From Isoetes taiwanensis (taxonomy: Eukaryota > Streptophyta > Lycopodiopsida > Isoetales > Isoetaceae), in NCBI GenBank assembly GCA_021234155.1, contig JAJEKV010000006.1, forward strand, positions 7,775,003 to 7,839,002: a stretch of DNA of 64,000 nucleotides. The letters run 5' to 3'. Below, one piece after another: positions 1-10,663 of this stretch (position 1 is the stretch's first letter; every line of letters starts with the position of its first letter). The notes under the pieces are model-generated. The model saw only the letters and a list, made by a program, of their open reading frames with translations, ran no database searches and was not told the DNA's origin. Both the position numbers and the translations under genes were made by a program.

Positions 1-1098
1 AGTTAAATTAAAGAATACTAAAATTTAGAATACTATGCATGTAGAGGGTGCGAAAATAATGCCACAGTTCTATTGCGGGAGCAATAGAACTGACATTCCT
101 TGGATGGGGACGCCTCATCTCATATCTCCTATTTATTCAGCCTCTTCTCCCATTTTATTCATCGCTGTTCTCTTGAGCTAGATTTCTCCTCCTTCTCTAT
201 CCTACCAGTTTATCACTCAATAATCTACCATTCAAAAGACTATTCCTATGTTTGATCCTTCTTGCAGAATCTGTTTTCCCATCCGCGCCGTGCGAGACCA
301 TGTTCCCTTTTTGTTTCTCTGCTTTTGAGGTTGGATGTAGCATCTTTTTCCTTTCTCTATAGTTTTTTTTGGCTTTTTTTAGGAAGCTCGGTAGTACGGC
401 TCTTTCTCTGGCTTGGATTCGGCCGCTCCTACCAGCTACTAATTTCCACCAAGTCTTCTTAGATGTGGTTCAGGCAATAGTCCCCCGAGCCGACGCTGCT
501 TTAGCAGTAGGGCAAAGCCCCGTTGGGCACCTGCCAGCGGGTGTAGCTTGAAAACCGACGGATAGTTGGTATGTGGAAAACCGGCCCTAAGTCATTGTAG
601 GTTGGAGGGGTGACTTATGTCTAGACATGGAAGATGGTTAGGCTCACAGGCCCAGGCTTGTGGGGTTGGAAGCTATACCTAAAGAAACGCAGCTGGCCAG
701 CATTTTTTTTTCAGGCAATAGTCCTTCAACTAGAGTTTTTGTATAATCAAGATTTGGTTTTTCTTGGTTTTCTATTTTGAATCGGTTCTTAGCGGTGAGG
801 GTTTTGCATGAATCCACTTCTTCATTTTGTACAATCCTGGTAGGCCACTTAATGTAGCTGTGGAATCCATGGACAGTTTTAATGTATTTCCATCTCGATC
901 TTGCTAGAGCACAGGTCATGAATCGATGGTTGCAGCGAATCTTTTTGGAGCACATGGCAATGATGGCATGCCAGATGATATCGATATCTTTTTACTCCGG
1001 TTTTGCAGATGCAATCTGTGGTTTTGCATAATCGATGGTTGCAGGCTCTAACCTGATTTTATGCATATTGATTTCAAGTTTTATGCTTGATGTGATAT
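1..1098. other. No recognisable gene
   Basis: Only short open frames with no motif I recognise (for example 262-462 and 644-955, the latter on the minus strand). The composition is mixed, with T-rich stretches around 355-385. I see no splice-bounded coding structure, tRNA or terminal repeat. Confidence 0.5.
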
Positions 1099-1182
1099 GG
1101 AATGGTAAAAGGGAGCCCATTCCCGACGTGGCAGGGCTAGCTGGCCCTACCACGTCGGGAATGGGCCCCCTTTTGCCACTCC
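1099..1182. repeat. 84-nt near-perfect inverted repeat (foldback hairpin)
   Basis: Two arms of 39 nt flank a 6-nt loop (TAGCTG). Hand pairing finds four mismatched positions, all transitions. The arms contain CCCGACGTGG and its complement. It could be a very small MITE or foldback element, or a hairpin RNA source; nothing in the flanks decides between these. Confidence 0.75.
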
Positions 1183-1762
1183 ATGACGTCAAGGAAAGAA
1201 GAGAAGCAGAGATTCATGCCGGAGAGGAATTTTTAGCGCAGATATGGCGCCCAACTAAAGAAGATCCTGCCATGGCGCAGATGGGGTAGCTATGGCGGTA
1301 TATGGCGTAGAAGATTGAGGCATTCTTCATTCAAGTGCCGTTTGTGAGGATTTGAGGCATTTGTCTTCATCAGAGTCGTTTTTCTTCATTCAAGACCTAA
1401 AGATCCGAGTTCGTATTGTCTTTAAGGATTCTTGACTGCAGCATTGTCTTTCAAAGTGCATTTTCCTCTGTATAATCATTTTTTTGTAAGTCTTTATCTG
1501 TAAATCGTTGTAAATCGCTTTGTAATCTGCTCTTAATTTGCTAGTTCTTGAAGGTTTCGTGTGAGTTCCTGAAGCTTCTTAAAGCTACAATTGCAGTAAT
1601 TTTGGAGTGGATTTTCGACTGAACCTCGTCTAATTGTAAGTTATTTTCCTGTAGCTTCTACATTTCCTATTTAAGATCTTGCATATACGAGTTCTTGTAG
1701 GTTTTGTATGACTCTTTATACGTTTTTTTTTATTGTTTTGTTCTGTTACAAATTTTCAGGAT
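1183..1762 (+). other. Intergenic / probable leader of the recombinase gene
   Basis: No ORF of note. Pyrimidine-rich tracts and a splice acceptor-like TTTTCAG just before the first ATG at 1763 suggest that a 5' UTR intron ends here. No TATA box or promoter can be assigned with confidence. Confidence 0.35.
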
Positions 1763-3830
1763 ATGCTTCAACAATCTGGAGCTCGCGGAAGTCGTACTGG
1801 TCGTGGAGATATTGCATGTCGTGGTAGAGGTTGCGGTAGAGGTAGAGGTAGAGGTAAGTATTCTTTAAACTTGATATGGTACTTTGTGTTCAGCATGTTA
1901 ATTCTTTGTAGTTTTCTAGGTGCATTGCTGCCAATGACAGAAATTCCATGTAATGTTGTTAATAATATGTCTAATATTGGACAAATTGCCTCTACATGTG
2001 GCTCTGATTATGTCCATAGCCAGCCTGAGAATGTTGTTGTTGGCAGCAATATTGTGAGCAGTTCTTGTGATGCTACTCCCAGTTTTTCACTTGATCTTTC
2101 ACAGTTCTCAACTCCTGCTAGGGAGGAGCAGATAGTGATAGAGGAGGAGATAGTAGTGCATTCACTGCCCTTGCCCAGTACTTGTCCACCTGCTCCTAGT
2201 ACTTGTCCACCTGTTGCTTCAGTAGTTATAGCAGTCCCTGTAGTTACAGCAGCCCCTGCAACAAGAAAGAAGCGTCCACATGCAAAAACAATCTTAAAAT
2301 GTGGTTCATTATTGGAAATTGATGACGAAATCCAGAGGCTTATGGGCACGACGCAGATTTGATGCTTGGAGGTCTGCTAAAGGGTTTAGTATCTATATTC
2401 CAATCGAAGCTCTAGATTTGAAGGAGTTTGCAGGCATGCTCGAGACGTTCATCTTGCAGATTCAACGTCTTGATGGAACTCTATTCCCTCCTGAAACGTA
2501 AGTCCTTTGTATATTTCTTTATTTATTATGTTTTTTTTTAATATAGTTATATTCTTTGTATGTATTGCTAATTGTAGAATTGTGCAGGTTGCGGGCCTTA
2601 TTTTTATGCTTCAATCGTATGATCCGGATGGAGAGAAACCGTAGATCTGCTCAGTCAAGTAATCCAGAGATGGCATTTGACATCATGACCCATTCTTTCT
2701 TTCTACAGGCTGTAATCAATTTGGAAGTAGCGATGCAAAGATCTGGTAAGGCTGAAAAAGTAAATCAGTGCAAGAAATCCAAGATTCTTAGTGCAGCTGA
2801 CGAAGCAGTTATCTTAGCTCATGAAGCGCATCAGGTGAATACGCCATATGGCTTGCAAAGACGGTTTGGATTCTATTGCATGTCTAGATTTCTTGTGCGA
2901 GGCGGAAAAAAGTTTGCAAAGTTACAGGATGCTATGTTTTGGTTTGATGAAGGTACTTTTGGTAAGCATCTTGCATTTTCCGAGACTATTAGCAAGAATC
3001 ACCATGTCAATAAGAAGCATTACAAAGCGGAAGATTTTAGGGCTACTGTAAAATGTAGGGAAAATGATGTTCTTTATACTTGGGAGTGTCTTGAGAGCCA
3101 TTTAGCGCTCTATGAGGTGGATGACGAGTTTGGTGGCAGGTATGTGTTTTCAACACTGATTAGCAGGCATACTCTCATGTTTGGTATAGTACAAATCACT
3201 GTTCTGAAGGAACAATGAGGAAATGGCTTAAACAAATGGCTACGAATGCTGGATTAGGTGGCGATTATGACAATAAGTCTTGTAGGACGTCATCTATCAC
3301 TTGGTTGCAGGCTGCAGGCATTCCAGACGACATTGGTTTGGAAATAACAGGCCATAAGAGTATAGATGCATATAAAAGATATGACCAAAGTGGAGATGTC
3401 AGAGTTGTTGCTGCCATGGCTGTTATAGCTTCTAGAGGCACAATGCGCTATGAAGATGCATTAATACAGGTACAAAATCCCGCCAATAATCCTACCAGTT
3501 GTGTGACTGCTGATCCAAGCGGCGGCGTTGCTATGAATGCTATTACCAATGTTAGAACAGGTACGGTTTGGTATATTGTATTATTTTGTATGGTACACTT
3601 ACTAACTTTTCATTTTATTTTAGTACAAAATTCTGCCACCGATCGTGGCAGCTGTGTGAGTGCTGGTCCAAGTGTTGGCGTTGGCATAAATGTTGTTCAG
3701 AGAATAGGTACGATTAGTTATCTGTACATTTAATTTAGTAGTTGAGTTATTAATAATATTGTATGCTTAGTAATTTTGTTGTTTAATTTTAGTAGCTAGT
3801 GTTTGTGAAGGTAAGTGAATTCTAGAAGAG
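1763..3830 (+). CDS. Crypton-like tyrosine recombinase gene (DUF3504/QRICH1-type), multi-exon, with frame breaks
   Basis: Likely exons are 1763-1853, 1920-2497, 2588-3139 and 3167 to about 3560, joined by GT-AG introns. The N-terminus is an RG-rich tail (GRGCGRGRGRG). A Ser/Pro/Val-rich linker follows, then a core-binding-like helical region (about 2290-2497 and 2588-2830). The catalytic region contains a box I arginine in LVRGGKKFAKL, a box II with NKSCRTSS (Lys where His is common, Arg kept), then ITGHKSIDAYKRY with the conserved His and the nucleophilic Tyr. This order and spacing fit Crypton recombinases and the host proteins derived from them. Two frame discontinuities are visible, near 2350 and at the 3139/3167 junction, from mutation or sequence error. 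Two 3' exons (3470-3560 and 3624-3707) are duplicates of one another. It could be a Crypton transposon or a domesticated gene; Cryptons have no TIRs, so I cannot define its ends. Confidence 0.7.
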
Positions 3831-4888
3831 GAAGACAGTCAAATGGGTGATCGCCACAATAAACTAATAAATGAAACGATCTGGTCTGATGCTGATATCT
3901 TGGAGAAGATGTGCGTGGAGGCAGAAAAACATAGTAAAATCGTTTACAACAATTGCTTTTTTACTATCAATATCAATCCGAAAAATAATTGATACGGTAA
4001 TATTTGTTTTAGTATTTGCATTGAATTCATCGTAATGATGTTGATATTGTAGGTACACTTGTATATTCCTGCAATACAATTGGGAAAAATTTTTTAGGGA
4101 GCTTTGTTGGTTGGCTGGTCTGGTAACTCACCAGCAGCCTGCTTACATTTATTATCAGAAAAATACAGAAACATGTTCATAATGTAATAGTTTACAGTTT
4201 AGCGTTTATGGCAATACTGCTTTCAGTTTTTGCAATATAGAAACACGTTTATACAGAAACATGTTTACTGCTTACAGAAATAATGCAGTCTATGGCAATA
4301 CAGTTTATGGCAACAGAGAAATAATTTGCTGTGTATAATTTGCTGTAAGTCTGACTAAAATTGATTGTGTATAAATTACTTGCAACTGGTTGCAACAGGT
4401 CATCTGAGAATGGCAAGCCTTGGATAGAATGCTTGTCACATGGCAGCCATTCATTGGCTGATAAACTAGAATAGACACCAACTTTCCTTGACGTTATAGC
4501 ATGGGGCCTTTTGGCTGGGCCTTTTCATGGTTGTCTGTGCTTGTAGAGGCCCAGCATTGATTTATTTGTTAAGCCAGCTTTGGGTCGAGTCTGACCTCCG
4601 AATCTTTAGTAGCAGGGACTTGGAGTCTAACCCCGAATCTTGCAGAATAACTCAGATCGTTGAATCATTGCAGAGACTCAGATCGTGCCTCGATCCCTCA
4701 AGATTCTTCACCGCAGAGCTTCCCTATTTGTAAATCAGTTTTTGTAAGTCGGTTCTGCCTTTTGTCAGGATATAATTATGTGAATTAATTATCTTGCATG
4801 ATCGGTATTCCATCCCTAACCCAAAACTTGAACTGAAGTAGCTTTATGTGTCCTGTCAACTGATCCTTACCATCTAGCAAGTACCCCT
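3831..4888. other. No gene; degenerate short repeats
   Basis: Between 4150 and 4330 short units recur irregularly (ACAGAAACATGTTTA, TATGGCAATAC). The remainder has only spurious short ORFs (for example 4527-4733). I see no RNA gene or terminal repeats. Confidence 0.4.
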
Positions 4889-5655
4889 CGACAAATGATT
4901 TCTAATCTGCAACCTCACCCATCAAGAAAGCCATTGGATTGGGGTCAATGCAGCTCTCAAACACATCCATTAGTTCAGGGAGACTAGTCACGTTTTCTCT
5001 CTTGAGCTTGGCAGAGAAAGTTCCGAAGAATGCATCTATATCATCATAACCATCATGAACCCCATCTTCATGATCTTGAATACTCCCAGCGCTGTCAAGT
5101 ATGACATTGCCCCAAACATCCATCTATTCTTGTTTTCTTTCCAACAGTTGTCCAATTGAACACATAGCTCCTCTGCCAGTTGTTTCTAAGCGGAACTCAT
5201 CCCAAATCCTCCTTGTTTCTTTCGACACCTTGGATGTCAGCTCCTTTATTTGCCTTTGGTAACAGAGCGGTTGATTGTCCATCAAAGCCTAAAAAATGGG
5301 GGCTGAGGGAGAATACCTCTTCCCTTCTATCGAACCTCTGTCTAGTGTTCTCAAGCACTTGAAAATAGAACTCACATGGAAATTTGGATCATCCCTCCAT
5401 AGATCAAGCACACGTAGGTGCCAGTTCCATGCCCATGTGTCAAGACACCCGCCAGACTTACTTTCATTTGAAAAGCGTTTTGACAACGCTTGGGCAAAGG
5501 ATCTAGCTTTGACAAGAAAGTCTTGTGTTGGTCCATCTTATCATGAATTATACACAAAAATCTGTCAGGCTGCATCTGGGAAAATGTTCTCCACTGCCAA
5601 TACAGCTGTCAACATGATATTTGGTCCCTTTGGTGATATGCAAATTGCTCCTTGA
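4889..5655 (-). pseudogene. Fragment of a DUF7869-type (putative transposase) gene
   Basis: Read on the minus strand from 5655 down, successive frames give CIIHDKMDQHKT, then HGHGTGTY, then WRDDPNFHVSSIFKCLR, and at 5123-4902 GYDDIDAFFGTFSAKLKRE. The same ordered motifs occur in the plus-strand gene at 18.0-20.3 kb (DKMDQ; YYGHFGLELWSDGPDFHIGSIMRCLR; GHTHEDVDALFGKYSHVLR). I recognise the arrangement as that of DUF7869 proteins, whose conserved acidic residues look like those of a DDE nuclease; that activity is inference. Frames shift at about 5480, 5370 and 5280, and the block that normally reads LDN..NKN is not visible, so the copy is broken and partial. Confidence 0.6.
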
Positions 5656-6220
5656 TTGTCATTCTTTCTTTCTCTATTGCAGTTGATGCAAGTGTATCCT
5701 TCAATTGAATGCAAGTGTAATATGTTTGATGCCCCTTTCAATGGTTCGATGTGATATATTAATATATTATTATTAATATAAGCTATATAATCTGTATGGA
5801 ATAAATATAAATGTTGTACGGAATATGTGTAAATGTTGTACGAAATGTGTACGAAATTTAAAAACAAAAAAAGGGCCTGGGGATGTGCATGAGTTTTTAA
5901 TAATTGTTATCTAACATGTTTCTTGTATATGGGCTTTGCTAAATCCTAAATTAGATGGGCATCCTTAATCAGATGGATATCCGATCCAAAGTGTTTTATC
6001 TTCCAAAACTTTTAACTTCCTTTTCTATACCTTCCCCTTGATGTTAAAGTAGTATGGTTCGAATGATATGTCTAGTTCTTAAGAGATGCGCTAGCAACTG
6101 TAGTACATGCAAAAATCATTGAACAAAATACTTTTTAAGCCGCAGCAAGAATGGTGGGAGGAAAAAAAAACCGGTTACCTATATTGTTGTATAGGCGCTG
6201 AGATTCTCGGTGCTTCGATC
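5656..6220. other. No gene recognised
   Basis: AT-rich sequence, including TTAATATATTATTATTAATATAAG near 5758-5782 and several near-identical phrases around ATGTTGTACGGAAT (5811-5850). No conserved coding content. Confidence 0.4.
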
Positions 6221-7470
6221 GGCTCCCGAAACTAACTTGTCAGACCAAGGGGGTTCGCCCAAGCGAACCCCAAAAATTCGCCCAGGCGAATCCTTCGGAT
6301 TTGCCCAGGCGAACCCGCAAATGATGTGGCGGGGGCGTCGCGGGGGCAGGATGCCTGCGTGGCATTGCTACCGGGTTCGCCCAAGCGAGCCCCAAACCGG
6401 GGTTACTGACGTTGGCTGGCAGATGGCAGAGCATTGATTGCTGCCCTGCCGGGTTCGCCCAGGCGAACCCACTTGCGAATCCAAAATCCAAGCTTTTCTT
6501 CACCCTCCAATCTCTCCCTTCTCTGCTCCTCTCCAGTTCCTCCTCCTTCCAGCATCTCCACTGCAAACAAAATTCATCAGAAACTTGCCACAAAATACAA
6601 ACAAATCCAATCCCCCAGTATCAGTATCCCTTGCGGCGGTTCCGCACTACTCGGAACAAAACCCGGCTTCCAAATTCGAGTTTTTCTTCACAAACACAGT
6701 ATCAGGTTTGTAAAGCGGTTGAGTTGGATGGAAGGATTCCAGGAAAGAACTTGTCAGAAGCTGCAGCCCATAGGATAAAATTGCGAGACAGAATATGAAG
6801 AACAGAATGCGCAGGAAAAGCAGGTTCGTGCTTTGTTGTTTTTTGGACAAATCCGTTAAGGCTCTCACATGGCAAAGCTGGGCCGGAGAGGTTGACTATG
6901 CCGCGCTGATGAGACGCGGTCTTCTCAGCTCCAGATTCAAACCCAAAAGTTGTAAACAACAAAACGCCGAAATAAAACACAGAATAGCCTATGTGCAGGC
7001 AAGAACGGATTGAGGCGATTAGAATAAGCCAAAGACCCAAATCGAGGGGGACCCATTAGCGTAAAACTAAAATTTAAGCGAATTGGGCTATGGCGGTATT
7101 TGCGAGTGTGCTGGATATGGAGGGCTCAAGAGTTTAGAAATGTCCAGAGGGTCCCAGGGATCTTAAAAATTAGAATAGCGAGCTGCAGAGGGCCGAAGGT
7201 GCTCCCCCGGCTATGGTCGCCGAAGTACGTAGTCGAACACAAAAAAAAAACACCTGCGGTGGGTTCGCCTGGCGAACCCGGAGTGGCAAGCAATCAATGC
7301 TCTGCCATCTGCCAGCCAACGTCAGTAACCCCGGTTTGGGGTTCACTTGGGCGAACCCGGTAGCAACGCCACGCAGGCATCCTGCCCCCGCGACGCCCCC
7401 GCCACGTTATTTGCGGGTTCGCCTGGGCGAATCCGAAGGGTTTTGGTCTGACAAGTTAGTTTCGGGAGCC
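6221..7470. mobile_element. Non-autonomous TIR element (~1.25 kb) with palindromic subterminal repeats
   Basis: The left end (GGCTCCCGAAACTAACTTGT..., 6221) and the right end (..., ending CGGGAGCC at 7470) are inverted copies. The inverted arms extend about 250 bp on the left and 215 bp on the right, and include the GACGTTGGCTGGCAGATGGC segment in opposite orientations. Each arm is studded with a palindrome of the form GGGTTCGCCCAGGCGAACCC: left arm at 6251-6270, 6276-6291, 6300-6312 (half), 6373-6392 and 6451-6470; right arm at 7261-7279, 7338-7358 and 7416-7435. The interior (about 6490-7250) has no recognised gene but is not low complexity; it may be captured host DNA, as in Pack-type elements. 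I found no convincing target duplication. Confidence 0.8.
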
Positions 7471-7934
7471 AATAAAGTGGGCGGCTGCGATTGCATAGAG
7501 AACAGAGAGTTGGACGAACTTTTCATCCTTGTCAGCATCCTCTGCGCATCTGGCTGCCAAGAAAATGCTAACAGTGTGTTCAGAAAGAAAAAAACGAATG
7601 TAGAGTTTTTTTTTTCTTAAAATGGCTCCTTGTAATTTTTCGGCGAAACTAACTACGTTAGTATTATGTTAGCAGTTAGTTCGCTTTTATGCGTTAACCA
7701 TTTGGGGGATAACACATTATGTTCTAACCATAACAGGTCTGGCTGAATCAGTTAAGAATAAGTCAACAAACCAAGAAGGATCGTGTGTGCAATTTCCCAG
7801 AGCCAACCAAAAGAGAGGAGGCTAAGTTCGCTAAGTTTGTTGAAGCCACAATAGATGCCTAGAGCTGGCTGGCCTAGTGACAAAAAGAATGTTCCTAATA
7901 ACCAGGAATAGCTCAAAAGAAATGCCACAGTTAA
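7471..7934. other. No gene recognised
   Basis: Short spacer between the TIR element and a tandem duplication. It contains only homopolymer runs (T-run near 7605-7620) and no coding signal. Confidence 0.35.
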
Positions 7935-8205
7935 AAGCTACACGAAGCAGCTCTGAGGGATTGCAACCGTGATCCTTTTGAGCATTATCTCTACGAGCAG
8001 GAAAAGCACATGTAAGGTCTGACAGAGCCGCAACCATGTTCCTTCCGAGCATGCTGACCAAATGGTAAATAAGCTACACGAAGCAGTTCAGACGGATTGC
8101 AAACGCGATCCTTCTAAGCATGACTAAGATGACCACAAAAAGCAATACCAAACTCAGATGATCGCAACCATGTTCCTGCCGAGCCATGTTTGGCGAGGTG
8201 GTAGA
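7935..8205. repeat. Two-copy tandem duplication, period ~132 bp
   Basis: AAGCTACACGAAGCAG followed by GGATTGCAA..CGATCCTT recurs at about 7936 and about 8068. Each copy also holds CGCAACCATGTTCCT.CCGAGC. The copies are diverged and carry no ORF. Confidence 0.65.
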
Positions 8206-8281
8206 CAAAGTGATGCACAAATTTGGTATTATGTTCTGTAAAAATGCTACAATGTGCATAAGCCATACTAGGATGTCAAAA

Positions 8282-8313
8282 AACCATCATTCAATTAAAT
8301 TGGGATTATGTCT
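8282..8313 (+). repeat. Left terminal inverted repeat (32 bp)
   Basis: Exact reverse complement of 20571-20602. The first GCGC half-palindrome (ATCGCGCC) follows five bases after it. Confidence 0.75.
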
Positions 8314-9883
8314 ATTCCAAAATCGCGCCGTATAAGCATTTTATTGACCATTATATTGAATTAACCACACTTTTGCACTGTGTTCATTTTCGGGCTGGGA
8401 ATATGCATTTTATGTGAAAATGCAAAGGCATTCAAATATTCGATGCAAATGACCCATATTATGACAGAATGTAGGCAGTTGAAAAAGCAGGAAATTGCCT
8501 ATTAATTCGCACATTCACGGACGACAACGAAATCTAAACAATGAAATTGTAAAGCTTTACGAGTAAATAACAACAAGCAAGTTGCTACAAAACATTTTTT
8601 TCGTGGTTCAAATGTGGCGTGGCGCGATGTTTGCTTGGCATAAATAACGCATTACAATAGAACATAAACTACAAAAACTAATCAGATTCATCGTCCTCGG
8701 CCGGCAGCAGCGGTCACGAGAGATCATCGATCATGAACAAACCATGCTACGGATTCCATATAAGATGGATTACAACATCAAAGGGATCAGGATAGAAGTG
8801 GGCAGGATTCATAGCAACGACATCAAGCCGATCCCGAAGTTCTATTTCTAGCTTCGCGGCAAGACTCGCAGAGGTCCGCATGGTTCATCTTAGGGTAATA
8901 GAATGTGCCATAATAACAAGGAGAAGGAGGGAGACCGCCGATTTAGGGGCTATTTCATGCATACCTATTTATACACACCAAAATTATTGGATGATATATA
9001 CCTACAAATTATTGCAAGTATAACAAACCGCATACCGTAATATAAAAAATAATATGCATTAAGAACCAATAATCTTTGATAAAAGAACACAATATATATT
9101 CAAAACCTTTCGTATAAAGTATATTTCATATTCAAAACTTTTTGGAAAGTGTATTTCTGTATACATATATATCAAAAAGTTCCCTTTCTAGGACGATTTT
9201 CTCAAGTTCCCTGTCAATTTCCCTGTCCGATCAAGGTGTGGGTATAGTGTGTGTATCTCTTCACCGTTTTCCTGAAGCTATTTCTTGCGGGACACTAACA
9301 AAGCGGCGGGAAGTCATCTTTGTCAAAATCTTGAGGATGATAGGATGGCGGATTCAATGATCTGTGATCCGATTGAAGCAACACTTTAGGCGTCATCATC
9401 CACAATGATTATGCCTTCCCTTATCCTCAACACCTAGGGCATCCATCATGTTGCGCAAGCATTTCACAAATATCTTTTTGGCCGGTTCTTTAGGGTTTGT
9501 GAATGAAGCACATTTGCTTTGATCCGGATGGGCCTTAATTTCTATTTAGCTCGAGGCACTACTTTCAAAACATCCCGTATATTTCTATGCTCCATGGATG
9601 ACCAAATTACACAAAAAACAGTGAAGGCCTGGTCCAACATCTCCTTCCGGATAAGGCGGCGGGTAAACATATTTGGTGCGTGTCTCAAATGGTTGTTGCG
9701 CATACCATGACTTTTCAAACGTTGCTTTAGGTAACGTTCTACATAGCACACCATTCAAATCAAAGACCCATTACTTTTGGGAAGCCAAATCATTTACGTA
9801 AGGAGAACAATAGCATTATGAGATGAAAGAAATGGAAAACAAAAAGCCAGCGCGATTTCATGAATGATGCATGTCAACATAAT
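8314..9883. other. Left subterminal region, no gene
   Basis: AT-rich with only short unrelated ORFs. It holds TATATAT-type stretches around 8990-9170 and isolated GCGCGATTT half-sites (for example about 9855). No recognised protein. Confidence 0.4.
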
Positions 9884-10663
9884 TCAAAAGTATGCTCTAG
9901 GAAACTCCAAATCGCGCCAGGCGCGATTTCTATAAGCTTCTAGTTTGAAAAATGCATGGATATCAAAAAAAGGAATATTGTCACGATACCTTTCGTCTTC
10001 ATCATTCCCCGTGTTCTCTTCATCCCTTGCATCTTTTATTCGAATTGCCTCGGGTGCGCTAGAAGCACCAACCACATCAGTTGAGATCTGTATAGTGTGA
10101 ACTACGCTTGATAGTTCATTACTCTTTACGCTAACCTGGCTAGTGTTATCAGATTTGGAGTCTGCTTCATCATCAAGATTGTTATTATCATCATCCTTGG
10201 CATTGTCATCTTGGTCTATATTTTGGGGCCAAGAATGTTCACGGGCATGTCGATAGGTACTTGGAGATCCGGCGCTTTCGTCCATGTCATCCATGAAGTT
10301 GGTGCCACGCAATGCCTGTCTCAGACTCTCCCGTTCCTTAAGCAAATCTGAAGGTATTTCGGCCTTCGAGCTAGAAGCTTTGTTTTTTGCACTGCCGATT
10401 GGTCCCCTAGGGGCTTCCTCTAGTACTTTCTCAAAGAAGAGGTCCAAAAAATTTCTGGCTCGATCATCGGAGCCGACGCTCTGGCATTTCCTTGCTAACT
10501 TCAAAGCTTCTCTACCGATGTAACCTCCAACGTGAAGTTCCCAGCAAGTTGTTCCCAATGGACAAAATGCTTCAATGAGATACTGGGAAAGATCCATAGA
10601 GAACCCGTTCTTGTTTAGCTTCCCCTTATGTGAAGTTAGGAGCTCATACTTAATGTGGCCCAC
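9884..10663 (-). CDS. Hypothetical protein, 259 aa, acidic centre
   Basis: Longest intact minus-strand ORF in the putative large transposon. Residues 1-75 look globular (CWELHVGGYIGREALKLARK). A Ser/Lys-rich stretch follows, then an Asp/Asn-rich low-complexity tract around residues 150-170 (DDNAKDDDNNNLDDEADSK). A C-terminal segment with aromatic residues (IPFFDIHAFFKLEAYRNRAW) ends the frame. I do not recognise the family. Broken frames upstream (10.7-13.9 kb) on the same strand may be earlier parts of the same gene, so this could be a 3' fragment. Its place opposite the DUF7869 block would suit a DNA-binding accessory protein, but that is inference only. Confidence 0.4.
   Translation of the reverse strand: MGHIKYELLTSHKGKLNKNGFSMDLSQYLIEAFCPLGTTCWELHVGGYIGREALKLARKCQSVGSDDRARNFLDLFFEKVLEEAPRGPIGSAKNKASSSKAEIPSDLLKERESLRQALRGTNFMDDMDESAGSPSTYRHAREHSWPQNIDQDDNAKDDDNNNLDDEADSKSDNTSQVSVKSNELSSVVHTIQISTDVVGASSAPEAIRIKDARDEENTGNDEDERYRDNIPFFDIHAFFKLEAYRNRAWRDLEFPRAYF

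Noticed and set aside
262-551. Overlapping small ORFs near the window start
   Set aside because: No motif, no splice structure and pyrimidine-rich composition; probably chance.
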